Below are positions 17,663 to 25,820 of a stretch of DNA of 64,000 nucleotides, one piece after another. Source of the stretch: Gallaecimonas xiamenensis 3-C-1 (GTDB lineage Bacteria; Pseudomonadota; Gammaproteobacteria; Enterobacterales; Gallaecimonadaceae); NCBI RefSeq assembly GCF_000299915.1, contig NZ_AMRI01000022.1, positions 18,705-82,704 on the forward strand, given 5' to 3'. Below the pieces are notes generated by a model that was not told the DNA's origin, searched no databases, and saw only the letters and a list, made by a program, of their open reading frames with translations. The translations under genes and the position numbers were made by a program. Numbering within the stretch: the stretch's first letter is position 1; each line of letters starts with the position of its first letter.

Positions 17663-17699
17663 ATCGGTTTTGCCAATACAGGCAATTGTATTTTGCAAT
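17663..17699 (+). promoter_or_regulatory. Candidate OxyR binding site upstream of ahpC
   Basis: Four half-site tetramers lie exactly 11 bases apart: ATCG (17663), CAAT (17674), ATTG (17685) and CAAT (17696). This is the spacing of the OxyR ATAG-N7-CTAT-N7-ATAG-N7-CTAT site, with different tetramers. It ends where the -35 element would be for a TAGTAT or TATAGA -10 at 17723-17731. An AATCGGTT/AACCGATT inverted repeat (17662-17669 and 17703-17710) brackets it. Confidence 0.6.
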
Positions 17700-17779
17700 T
17701 TTAACCGATTAGAAAAACCACCTAGTATAGAGCCTGTCTTAGGGAATCTTTCATTCACGACATTTATCGAGGAGTCGAC

Positions 17780-18346
17780 ATGTCCGTATCTATCAACAGC
17801 GAAATCAAGCCGTTTAAAGCCACCGCCTTCAAAAGGGGCGAGTTCGTCGAGATCACCGAAGCCGACGTCAAAGGCAAGTGGTCCGTGTTCTTCTTCTACC
17901 CTGCCGACTTCACCTTCGTTTGCCCCACCGAACTGGGCGACGTGGCTGACCATTACGACGAACTGCAACGCCTGGGCGTAGAAGTGTTCTCCGTGTCCAC
18001 CGACACCCACTTCACCCACAAAGCCTGGCACGACAGCTCCGAGACCATCGGCAAGATCGACTACTTCATGGTGGGTGACCAAACCGGCACCATCACCAAC
18101 AACTTCGGCGTAATGCGTGAAGGTCAAGGTCTGGCTGACCGCGCTACCTTCATCATCGACCCCCAAGGCGTGATCCAAGCCATCGAAATCACCGCCGAAG
18201 GTATCGGCCGTGACGCCTCCGACCTGCTGCGCAAGATCAAAGCTGCCCAGTACGTTGCTGCCCACCCGGGCGAAGTTTGCCCCGCCAAGTGGAAAGAAGG
18301 CGAAGCCACCCTGGCTCCTTCTCTGGACCTGGTCGGCAAGATCTAA
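17780..18346 (+). CDS. ahpC: Alkyl hydroperoxide reductase subunit C (AhpC)
   Basis: This is a 188-residue typical 2-Cys peroxiredoxin. The peroxidatic C48 is in [16 protein letters not shown], and the resolving Cys is in [10 protein letters not shown] near residue 166, followed by the C-terminal arm. It is close to E. coli AhpC (187 residues). It reduces H2O2 and organic peroxides and is recycled by AhpF. GAGGAG precedes the ATG. A strong hairpin terminator lies between it and ahpF, and a candidate OxyR site lies upstream. Confidence 0.98.
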   Translation: MSVSINSEIKPFKATAFKRGEFVEITEADVKGKWSVFFFYPADFTFVCPTELGDVADHYDELQRLGVEVFSVSTDTHFTHKAWHDSSETIGKIDYFMVGDQTGTITNNFGVMREGQGLADRATFIIDPQGVIQAIEITAEGIGRDASDLLRKIKAAQYVAAHPGEVCPAKWKEGEATLAPSLDLVGKI

Positions 18347-18358
18347 ATACCCGGTAGC

Positions 18359-18410
18359 AACCCGGCCCGCTGCGGTGCTTGCGCACCCGGTTGGCGGGCC
18401 GGGTTTTTTA
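18359..18410 (+). terminator. Terminator/attenuator between ahpC and ahpF
   Basis: A 12-bp perfect stem AACCCGGCCCGC/GCGGGCCGGGTT is followed by a T-run. It should cut most transcription after ahpC and leave readthrough for ahpF, which is needed in smaller amount. Confidence 0.82.
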
Positions 18411-18445
18411 CACCCAAAATTCCGCATTTTGCACAGGACACGCCC

Positions 18446-19987
18446 ATGTTAGACGCCAATATCAAGAAGCAACTGGACACCTACCTGCAGCACATCAAGC
18501 AGCCGATCGAACTCAGCGTGTCCACCGACAACAGCCCCAAAGCCCAGGAACTGCAAGACCTGGCTCAGGAACTGGCCACCATGTCCAGCCTGATCGGCCT
18601 GACCGACAGCAACAGCAAGCGCAGCCCCAGCATGAGCGTGGCCCCCCAAGGCCAGGCCCCCAGGGTCAGCTTTGCCGGTGTCCCCATGGGGCACGAATTT
18701 TCTTCATTGGTACTGGCCCTGCTGCAAGCCGGCGGCCACCCCTCCAAGGCCGATCCGGCGCTGCTCGAGCAGATCCGCAGCCTCAAGGGCGAGTACCACT
18801 TCGAAACCTTTATCTCCCTGTCCTGCCACAACTGCCCGGACGTGGTGCAGGCCCTGAACCTGATGGCCAGCCTCAACCCCAACATCACCCACGTGATGAT
18901 TGACGGCGCCCTGTTCCAGGACGAGGTCAACCAGCGCCAGGTGATGGCCGTGCCCGCCGTCTACCTGAACGGCGAACACTTCGGCCAGGGCCGCATGACC
19001 CTCGAAGAGATCGTCACCAAGGTCGACAGCAACGCCGCCGAGGCCAAGGCCGCCGCCCTTAACGACAAGGAAACCTACGACGTGCTGGTACTGGGCGGTG
19101 GCCCGGCCGGCGCCGCTGCCGCCATCTATGCCGCCCGTAAAGGCATTCGCACCGGCCTGGTGGCCGAGCGCTTCGGCGGCCAGGTGATGGACACCGTCGG
19201 CATCGAAAACTTCATCTCCGTGCCCTACACCGAAGGCCCGAAACTGGCCGCCGGCCTGGAGCAGCACGTAAAGGAATACGGGGTGGATATCATCACCGGC
19301 CAGCGCGCCGCCCAGGTCAGCCGTGGCGATCTGGTGGAAGTGGCCCTGGAAAGCGGCGCCACCCTCAAGGCCCGCAGCCTGATCCTGGCCACCGGCGCCC
19401 GCTGGCGGGAACTGGGAGTACCGGGTGAAGCCCAGTACCGCACCAAGGGTGTGGCCTACTGCCCCCACTGCGACGGCCCCTTCTTCAAGGGCAAGAAAGT
19501 GGCGGTGATTGGCGGCGGTAACTCCGGTATCGAAGCGGCCATCGATCTGGCCGGTATCGTCGAGCACGTCACGGTGCTGGAATTTGCCGACACCCTGCGC
19601 GCCGACGAAGTGCTGGTGAAAAAGGCCCGCTCCCTCGGCAACGTCGATATCATCACCAACGCCCAGACCACCGAAGTGCTGGGTGACGGCAGCAAGGTCA
19701 ACGGCCTGGCCTACAAGGACAGGGTCAGCGGCAAGGACAAACAGCTGGAACTGGCGGGGATCTTCGTGCAGATAGGCCTGGTGCCCAACACCGAGTTCCT
19801 CAAGGAAAGCGGCATCGAGCTGACCCGTTTTGGCGAAGTGATCATCGACGCCAAAGGCGCCACCTCCATGGCCGGGGTCTTTGCCGCCGGCGACGCCACC
19901 ACAGTGCCCTACAAGCAGATAGTGATCTCCATGGGCGCCGGCGCCACCGCCGCCCTCTCTGCCTTCGACCACCTGATCCGCTCCTAA
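18446..19987 (+). CDS. ahpF: Alkyl hydroperoxide reductase subunit F (AhpF)
   Basis: The 513-residue flavoprotein has the full AhpF layout. The N-terminal double thioredoxin-fold domain has C127 and C130 in [10 protein letters not shown]. Then comes an FAD domain with [21 protein letters not shown], the redox pair in [10 protein letters not shown], an NAD(P)H motif [17 protein letters not shown], and the FAD-closing [15 protein letters not shown]. It transfers electrons from NADH to AhpC. The AGGA-led ATG at 18446 is about 35 bases past the attenuator, and no separate promoter is evident. Confidence 0.97.
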   Translation: MLDANIKKQLDTYLQHIKQPIELSVSTDNSPKAQELQDLAQELATMSSLIGLTDSNSKRSPSMSVAPQGQAPRVSFAGVPMGHEFSSLVLALLQAGGHPSKADPALLEQIRSLKGEYHFETFISLSCHNCPDVVQALNLMASLNPNITHVMIDGALFQDEVNQRQVMAVPAVYLNGEHFGQGRMTLEEIVTKVDSNAAEAKAAALNDKETYDVLVLGGGPAGAAAAIYAARKGIRTGLVAERFGGQVMDTVGIENFISVPYTEGPKLAAGLEQHVKEYGVDIITGQRAAQVSRGDLVEVALESGATLKARSLILATGARWRELGVPGEAQYRTKGVAYCPHCDGPFFKGKKVAVIGGGNSGIEAAIDLAGIVEHVTVLEFADTLRADEVLVKKARSLGNVDIITNAQTTEVLGDGSKVNGLAYKDRVSGKDKQLELAGIFVQIGLVPNTEFLKESGIELTRFGEVIIDAKGATSMAGVFAAGDATTVPYKQIVISMGAGATAALSAFDHLIRS

Positions 19988-19998
19988 CAGAGCCTTGC

Positions 19999-20028
19999 CA
20001 AAAAGCCGCCTTAGGGCGGCTTTTTTAT
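19999..20028 (+). terminator. Terminator after ahpF
   Basis: An AAAAAGCCGCC/GGCGGCTTTTTT hairpin with a TTAG loop follows the ahpF stop. Its 3' edge reaches the end of the convergent membrane protein gene. Confidence 0.87.
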
Positions 20029-20456
20029 TGCAGCCAGCCCAATTGCCGGCCCTGCCAACTGATGCGCAGCTGCACCAGGGCCAGCAGCAGCACCAGGCTT
20101 GGCATCACCAGGGCTCCGTGGCCCAGTACCGCCAGGCTGTCTATCACCACGAAGTTGTAGAACTGCTGCACCCCTATGCCCAGCAGGGACAGGGCATAAA
20201 CCGGTAGCGCCAGGGCCTTGCCGGCCAACAGCAGCAGCGCCCCCAGGGTGCCCGCCAGCACCGCCACCCCAAAAGCCAGGGTCAGCCAGAGGGGAATGTC
20301 CTGGTACAGGGCCTGCTGGGCCGGCGGCAACTGGGCCAGGGCCTGGGGAGTGAGGCTCAGGTGCATCACCCAGGCAAAGACCCCCAGCAGGTTCCACACC
20401 AGCATTACCCAGGCAAAGGCGCTGACCCAGCCGGGCCTTGGGGTTTTGACGTCCAT
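20025..20456 (-). CDS. Four-helix integral membrane protein of unknown function
   Basis: The 143-residue protein has four predicted membrane helices: SAFAWVMLVWNLLGVFAWVM, LWLTLAFGVAVLAGTLGALLLL, LALPVYALSLLGIGVQQFYNF and GALVMPSLVLLLALVQL. A loop rich in Gln/Ala/Pro follows helix 1. Proteins of this type in Shewanella and relatives are usually labelled hypothetical or sugar transporter without evidence. Charged residues inside helices are few. It has AGAGGAAC before its ATG and is divergent from zapE with about 105 bases between. I cannot assign a function. Confidence 0.75.
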   Translation of the reverse strand: MDVKTPRPGWVSAFAWVMLVWNLLGVFAWVMHLSLTPQALAQLPPAQQALYQDIPLWLTLAFGVAVLAGTLGALLLLAGKALALPVYALSLLGIGVQQFYNFVVIDSLAVLGHGALVMPSLVLLLALVQLRISWQGRQLGWLQ

Positions 20457-20562
20457 GATTGTTCCTCTCGGCAGTTGCTGTGCCCAGCTAACGCCAAGGC
20501 AGCCTGTTTGGCAAGCCCCTGGCCTGGTAAGCTGGCGCCAGTTTTGTCAGCCCCGTTGTGCC

Positions 20563-21702
20563 ATGTCCCAGACCCCCGCCCAGCGCTACCAGGCCCTGCT
20601 GGCCGGTGCCGGCTTTGCCCCGGACCCCGCCCAGGCCCAGGCCGTTACCGCCCTCAACCAGCTTTACCAGGCCCTCAAGACCCCCGGCCAGCCCCTTGGC
20701 CTTTACCTCTGGGGAGACGTGGGCCGGGGCAAGACCATGCTGATGGACTTGTTCTTCGAGGCCCTGGACGACAGCCTGAAATTGCGGCTGCACTTTCACC
20801 GCTTTATGGCCTGGGTGCACGAGGAACTGCGCCAGGAGGCGGGCCACGCCGAGCCCCTGGCGCTGATCGCCAAAAGGCTGCGCCAGCGCTGCCGGGTGTT
20901 GTGCTTTGACGAGTTCTTCGTCTCTGACATCGGTGACGCCATGCTGCTGACCCGGCTGTTCCAGGCCCTTTTTGCCGAAGGGCTGGTGCTGGTGGCCACC
21001 TCCAATATCCCGATGCAGCGCCTCTATGAAAACGGCCTGCAGCGGGACAGGTTCCTGCCGGGTATCGCCCTGTTGCAGCGCCACTGCCGGCAGCTGCACC
21101 TGGACGGGGGCCTTGACCACAGGCTGCGCCACCTAAAGGTGGTGCCCACCTGCTTTGCCCCAGGCCAGGGCCACTTTGCCGCCCTCTTTACCCAAATGAC
21201 CGGCCAAGCCCCCCAGGCAGGGCAGCTGCTGCTGTGCAACAGGCCAGTACCCACCCTGGGGCTGGCCGACGGGGTGGCCTGGTTTGACTTCAAGGCCTTG
21301 TGCGAAGGGCCGCGCTCTGCCCTCGATTACATCGCCCTGGCCGGCCAGGTAAAGCTGGTGCTGCTGAGCGGCGTGCCGCTGCTGGGGGGCCAGGCCAAGG
21401 AATGGATCAAAGCCAGGGGCACCGAAGACGGGGTGGAAGCCACCGCTACCGGCGAACGGCGGGTCCATTACGCTGTGGGGGACGATCCGGCCCGGCGCTT
21501 TATCAGCCTGGTGGACGAGCTCTACGACCAGAAAGTGGCCCTGTGTCTGGAAGCGCCGGCGCCACCGGCCGCGCTTTACCAGGGCGGCGCCCTGGCTTTT
21601 GAGTTTCGCCGCACCCAGAGCCGGCTGGTGGAGATGCAGTCCAGCGATTATTTGGGAGCGCTGATACCGGCGGCCTTGGCCCAGGCCAGCAAGGGCTGCT
21701 GA
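20563..21702 (+). CDS. zapE: Cell division ATPase ZapE (AFG1 family)
   Basis: The 379-residue AFG1-type AAA-like ATPase has Walker A at residues 51-58 (GDVGRGKT), Walker B VLCFDEFFVSDIGDA, sensor-like LVATSNIPMQRLYENGLQRDRF and the GRxL-like family block HRLRHL. In E. coli ZapE associates with the Z-ring during constriction under stress. The start is the ATG at 20563; a longer open frame upstream is noise overlapping the divergent gene. Its 3' end overlaps the end of the broken sulfotransferase gene on the other strand by 55 bases. Confidence 0.93.
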   Translation: MSQTPAQRYQALLAGAGFAPDPAQAQAVTALNQLYQALKTPGQPLGLYLWGDVGRGKTMLMDLFFEALDDSLKLRLHFHRFMAWVHEELRQEAGHAEPLALIAKRLRQRCRVLCFDEFFVSDIGDAMLLTRLFQALFAEGLVLVATSNIPMQRLYENGLQRDRFLPGIALLQRHCRQLHLDGGLDHRLRHLKVVPTCFAPGQGHFAALFTQMTGQAPQAGQLLLCNRPVPTLGLADGVAWFDFKALCEGPRSALDYIALAGQVKLVLLSGVPLLGGQAKEWIKARGTEDGVEATATGERRVHYAVGDDPARRFISLVDELYDQKVALCLEAPAPPAALYQGGALAFEFRRTQSRLVEMQSSDYLGALIPAALAQASKGC

Positions 21703-21820
21703 TAGCGCCGCCACTCGTCGATACCCCTGGTATGCACCCCTTGGCGCACCTGGGCGGCACTGGCGGTGGCCACCCCCTGGCCTCGGTCGGTACTCAAGGG
21801 GCCGGCCAGGGGCGCCAGGT

Positions 21821-21840
21821 CCAGCCAGGTCCAGCCAGGT
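21821..21840. repeat. 10-bp tandem duplication in the sulfotransferase gene
   Basis: The unit CCAGCCAGGT occurs twice head to tail, with a partial third copy just before. It adds 10 bases and changes the reading frame near the end of the sulfotransferase domain. Confidence 0.9.
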
Positions 21841-22250
21841 AAAAAGTGTGGCCAGGCTCTGCTCGGGGTTGGCCACCAGGGCTTCGTAGTCCAGGGTCTG
21901 CATCCGCTCCGGTGCCTGGGCTTGCCAATGGTTCGCCAGCTGTTCCTGGCAGCGGTAGTAATGCAGGGCGCTGTCCAGGCTCTGGCCAAGGGCGATGGGA
22001 AAGCGCAGCAGCCGCCGGTAGTTGGCCCAGCAGGCGGCCAGGGGCGCACGGCGGATATACAGGATGCGGGCGTCCGGCCAGTGCTGGAGTATGGCGCCAA
22101 GGTAGAGGCCGTTGAAGGGCAGTTTGTCGGTCAGGTAGGGCCTGTCCTGGGGCAGGTGGCCCCCCAGCTGCCGGTAGCGCTCGGCCAGGCGCCGGCTGTC
22201 CAGCTGGTCCAGGCGCTGCACCAGGGCCTGGTCCAGGCCGTCGTCGCTGC

Positions 22251-22290
22251 GCACCCCGGCCAGTTCCTGCGCACCCCGGCCAGTTCCTGC
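22251..22290. repeat. 20-bp tandem duplication in the sulfotransferase gene
   Basis: The unit GCACCCCGGCCAGTTCCTGC occurs twice head to tail without a mismatch. It adds 20 bases and breaks the reading frame shortly after the PAPS-binding motif. Confidence 0.93.
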
Positions 22291-23231
22291 AAGGCCCTGG
22301 GCAGGGCCAGCTGCTCGCCCCCCAGGGCAATGGCCGGGTGGCTGCCCAAGAGTTGCTCCAGGAGGGTGGACCCGGCCCTTGGCAGGCCGACGATAAACAG
22401 CGGCGCCGGGCGCCCGGCCACTTGGGCCTTGGCGGCCACCTTGCCGGCCATCAGCGGTGCAAGAGCTGCCTCCAGCTTTTCGGCCGGGTAAGGCTGGCTT
22501 GGCGCCAGCAGTTCCCTGGCCTGCGCCAGCAGGGCAAAGGCCCTTGGCTGCTGGTCCAGATCGTCCAAGGCCTTGGCCAGGGCTATGCCCACCATGCCCT
22601 TGTCTTCCCCCTCAAGCCGCTGCCAGAGCCGCTCCAGCTGGGCCAGCTCGGTACTGCCCTCCTGGTAGCGCAGCAACTGGCTGCGGGCCCAGTGGGCCAA
22701 AGGCGCATCCGGCGCCAGGGCCACCGCCTTGGCGTAAGCGGCCAGGGCCGCCGGCTTGTCCCCAAGGAAGGTGCAGGCCGCCCCCAGGTGGCGCCACAGC
22801 GGCTCTTGTTGCGGAGCCAGGGCGGTGGCGGTTTCAAAGCAGCGCTGGGCCAGATCATGGCGTTCTAAGCGGGTGGCCACATTGCCGAGGGTATCCCAAT
22901 CCTGGGCCTGGCCGCCCGCCAGGGCCATGGCCCCGGCCAGCACCTGCAAGGCCGGCGCCATCAGCCCGGCGTCAAACAAAAAGTGCAGCAGCTGGGCCCG
23001 GTAGTCCAGGCGCCGGGGGGCCAGGGTGGCGGCCTGTTGCAGGGCCGGGCCGGCCTTGGCCAGCAGCCCCTGGCGCCACAGGGCCAGGCCCAGCAGGAAC
23101 TGGCCTTCGGCAGGGTCGGTAGCCAGCAGCTGCCGGGCCAATTGCTCAAGCTTGGGCCATTGCTGGGCGGTCAAGGCAGCCTGGGCCGCCTGGTGCAGAG
23201 GGGACATCAAAAGGCTCCGGTGAGCGGTAAC

Positions 23232-23253
23232 AAAAAGCCCCCTTGCGGGGGCT
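23232..23253 (-). terminator. Terminator of the first TonB receptor
   Basis: On the minus strand a GCCCCC/GGGGGC stem with a short GCAA-type loop runs into five Ts, between the receptor stop and the sulfotransferase start. Confidence 0.8.
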
Positions 23254-23258
23254 GGGTG

Positions 23259-25511
23259 TTAGAAACGGTACTGCAACTCGGCGCCTACCGTAAGGGGCCT
23301 GTTGATGAAGTACAGCTGGCCTTGCTCGCCGTAGTCCCGGGCGCCCCTGGCGCCGACGTAGGCGTAGCGGTCCAGCAGGTTGTCGGCGTAGAGGCGCAGC
23401 ATCCAGTCGTCCAGGTTGAAGGTGGCGGAGGCATTGACGATGGCAAAGCCCGGCAGCTTCTGGTTGTCTTCGTTGCGGGTGCCGACATTGCCGTTGACCC
23501 GGGTGTAGACGGCGCTCTTGAAGACGGCGTTGAGGCTGTAGCGAGCCTCGATGCTGCCGTAATCCTGGATAAAGGTGGCGCCCAGGTTACCTTCGTGGCG
23601 GGCCACGCCGGGCACCCGGTCACCATCCTTACCGTCCAGGGAGGGGGCGTCTTCAGCCAGCTTGGAGTCGGTAAAGGCGTAGCCAGCGGTAAGCAGCACG
23701 CCACGCACCGGGCTGTAGACGCTTTCCAGTTCCAGGCCCTGGGAACGGGCCTTGCCACCGTTGACGGTGATGGGAATGGAGCCTTCGCTGGTCTTGCCCG
23801 ACACCTGGATGTCTTCCCAGTTGATGTAGTAGAAGGAGCCCTGCACGCTCAGGTCACCCCCCAGCCAGTTGCTGTGCCAGCCCATCTCGTAGTTGTCGAC
23901 GGTGTCGGGGCTGAACTGCTTTTCGTCATCGGTGAAGGACACCTGGCCGCCTTCCGGTACGCCGTTGGAGCCGCCACGGCGAAAGCCCTGGGAGTAGAGG
24001 GCGTAGACGTTGAAGTCGTCGGTGAAGCGGTAGAAGGTACTGGCCTTGTAGATCACGTCGCTGTTCTTGCCTTCACCCAGGGAGCATTCGGGCTCCAGGG
24101 TGGTGCCTTCACGCTCGGCGTAGATGGGGAAGTCCAGGCAGCTGACCTGGTCCTGCTCCAGGTGGAAGGCACGGGCGCCGAAGGTCAGGTCCCACTGGTC
24201 GGTGAGGCGGTAGGTCAGTTCGCCGAACAGCGCCCTTTCCTTGACGTTCTCGCTGTGATCCTCGAAGTACTCGATGTTGTCCGGGCGGTTCAGGCCGATG
24301 AACTCGGGGTAGCCGGGGGTGTACTCGATGGAGCTGTCCTGGTTGTCTTCCTTGCTGTAATAGGCGCCCACCAGCCACAAGACCTTGCCGCCGTCGTCGT
24401 TGGAGGCCAGGCGCAGTTCCTGGGTGAAGGTGCTGTCGTCCTGGTCTTCACGGGTGTAGGCGGAAAAGTCCGGGTAGTCGGCATAGCCGGGCCAGATGGA
24501 GGTTACCAGCAGGTCGGTCTGGTCGCGCTGGCCCTTTTCCTTGACGGTGGTGTAGCTGGTGGAAGAGGACAGGGTGGCAAATTCCAGATCCCAGTTCAGC
24601 TCCAGGCTGGTCAGATCCACGTCCCGGTCCAGGGGCTCGTCGTAGCGCAGGCCGTTGCTGTAGTCGTCGCCGGTAAAGCCGGGGTTGACGCCGGTACGGC
24701 CGCCCACGTCCTGGGACTGGGCCATGTAGGTCAGGGTGGCGTCAAACTCATCGGAAGGGGCATAACGCAGGGCAACACGGCCGGAGAAGGACTCTTCGTC
24801 GTCCACGTCCTTCTGGGCGCCGCTGAGGATATTGGGGTAGTCCACAAAGCCCGAGTCCTTGCGGTAGCTACCGGCCACCCGCAGGGCAAAGCTGTCGCTG
24901 TTGAGGGGAATGTTGGCGGCGCCATAGACTTCGCCGCTGGGGTCGTCCGCTTCCTTGACCTGGTAGGCCTTGACCCCCACGTAGCCGTCGGCCTCGCCGA
25001 TCTGCGGCTTTTTCAGGATGTAACGCAGGGTACCGCCCAGGGAGCCGGCGCCGTAGAGGGTGCCCTGGGGGCCGCGCAGCACTTCCACATGGTCGATGTC
25101 GATCAGCTTCAGATCCACCAGCAGCGGGGTGTCGTTGACATAGACGGAGACGGTGCCGCCGTTGTCGCCCTGGTCGTTGGCGGACAGCTCGTCCACGGTC
25201 AGGCCACGCATGCTCATGGGTTTGTTGTTGCGGGGGCCGGTATCAACCACGGTCAGGCCGGGAATGGCGTAGCCCAGGTCGGCCAGGTTGTTGACCCCCT
25301 GCTCGCCCAGCTTCTTACCGTCCAGCACGCTGATGTTGTAAGGAATTTCGTCGGTGGTGGTAAGGCGCCTGGAGGCGGTGACCTGGATCCGCTCCACACC
25401 GCTGTCGTCGGTGGCCTCTTCGGCGTGGACGATAAGGGGCAAGCTGGTGAACAGGGAGCCTACGGCAAGGGCCAGAGGCGACAATGAGGCCTTGAAGCTG
25501 GTGCGATTCAT
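23259..25511 (-). CDS. TonB-dependent receptor (paired with TPR-sulfotransferase)
   Basis: The 750-residue outer-membrane receptor has a signal peptide ending VHAEE, a TonB box-like ERIQVTAS, a plug domain (EIPYNISVLDGKKL, ADLGYAIPGL, VEVLRGPQGTLYGAGSLGG) and a 22-strand barrel ending GAELQYRF with the terminal aromatic. VEVLRGPQGTLYGAGSLGGTLRYI and the strands beyond resemble the large Alteromonadales/Sphingomonas receptors of unknown substrate rather than classic siderophore receptors. The start is the ATG at 25511 with GAGAG upstream. A TATAAT on the minus strand at 25658-25663 may be its -10. No Fur box is visible. Confidence 0.93.
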   Translation of the reverse strand: MNRTSFKASLSPLALAVGSLFTSLPLIVHAEEATDDSGVERIQVTASRRLTTTDEIPYNISVLDGKKLGEQGVNNLADLGYAIPGLTVVDTGPRNNKPMSMRGLTVDELSANDQGDNGGTVSVYVNDTPLLVDLKLIDIDHVEVLRGPQGTLYGAGSLGGTLRYILKKPQIGEADGYVGVKAYQVKEADDPSGEVYGAANIPLNSDSFALRVAGSYRKDSGFVDYPNILSGAQKDVDDEESFSGRVALRYAPSDEFDATLTYMAQSQDVGGRTGVNPGFTGDDYSNGLRYDEPLDRDVDLTSLELNWDLEFATLSSSTSYTTVKEKGQRDQTDLLVTSIWPGYADYPDFSAYTREDQDDSTFTQELRLASNDDGGKVLWLVGAYYSKEDNQDSSIEYTPGYPEFIGLNRPDNIEYFEDHSENVKERALFGELTYRLTDQWDLTFGARAFHLEQDQVSCLDFPIYAEREGTTLEPECSLGEGKNSDVIYKASTFYRFTDDFNVYALYSQGFRRGGSNGVPEGGQVSFTDDEKQFSPDTVDNYEMGWHSNWLGGDLSVQGSFYYINWEDIQVSGKTSEGSIPITVNGGKARSQGLELESVYSPVRGVLLTAGYAFTDSKLAEDAPSLDGKDGDRVPGVARHEGNLGATFIQDYGSIEARYSLNAVFKSAVYTRVNGNVGTRNEDNQKLPGFAIVNASATFNLDDWMLRLYADNLLDRYAYVGARGARDYGEQGQLYFINRPLTVGAELQYRF

Positions 25512-25820
25512 CTGTGTTCTCTCGGGGGCTGGAGGGGCGCCGCCGATCCCGCAGCGGGCCCTTACATCGGGTCTAGCGTCCGTCCCCGCCACCTTGGAGT
25601 GGTCTTGACCCGGGCTTGATGGCAAGCAACCCGAGCCTGGGGCTCCGACGAAACGCCATTATATTCAGATGAAATAATTATGAAATATCAGCGAATAATT
25701 TTTTAGCAAAGCCCCGAAAAAACTGCGTTAAACCTCTCAAAAACGCCATTTAGATAATATCTATTCAGATTACACAGCCTGCCACACCTGCATAAATCCT
25801 GCGTTAGGGCTCATAACCAA
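25512..25820. other. 309-bp A+T-rich promoter region before the TonB receptor
   Basis: There is no gene here. The stretch from about 25650 to 25800 is far richer in A+T than its surroundings and contains a minus-strand TATAAT at 25658-25663. It also has a short AGATAATATCT palindrome near 25753. No convincing Fur box is present. Confidence 0.5.

Larger units (their letters stand above)
21648..23207 (-). pseudogene. TPR-sulfotransferase, interrupted by two tandem duplications
   Basis: The intact design is an N-terminal TPR region (about residues 1-230) followed by a sulfotransferase domain. That domain has the PAPS-binding LFIVGLPRAGSTLLEQLLGS, TDKLPFNGLYLGAIL, ILYIRRAPLAACWANYRR, and a C-terminal QVRQGVHTRGIDEWRRY. 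These parts lie in two reading frames. An exact 20-bp tandem duplication (22251-22290) shifts the frame after ELAG, and an exact 10-bp duplication (21821-21840) shifts it back after FTWLDL. The two add up to 30 bp, so removing both restores one frame of about 510 residues. ATG at 23207 with GGAG upstream. It lies downstream of a TonB receptor gene, a pairing I recall from other marine gammaproteobacteria. Confidence 0.85.

Noticed and set aside
21133..22254. A 373-residue minus-strand frame in the sulfotransferase region
   Set aside because: Only its first part is sulfotransferase sequence, shifted by the 20-bp duplication. After the 10-bp duplication it reads out of frame and then antisense to zapE.
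22983..25487. An 834-residue open frame on the plus strand opposite the first TonB receptor
   Set aside because: It is an antisense shadow of the receptor's codon bias. It has no signal peptide, start context or domain, while the minus strand encodes a full receptor.
25640..25800. A Fur box upstream of the first TonB receptor
   Set aside because: GATAAT-like words occur in the A+T-rich stretch, but none extends to a second half-site as in the 19-bp Fur consensus.
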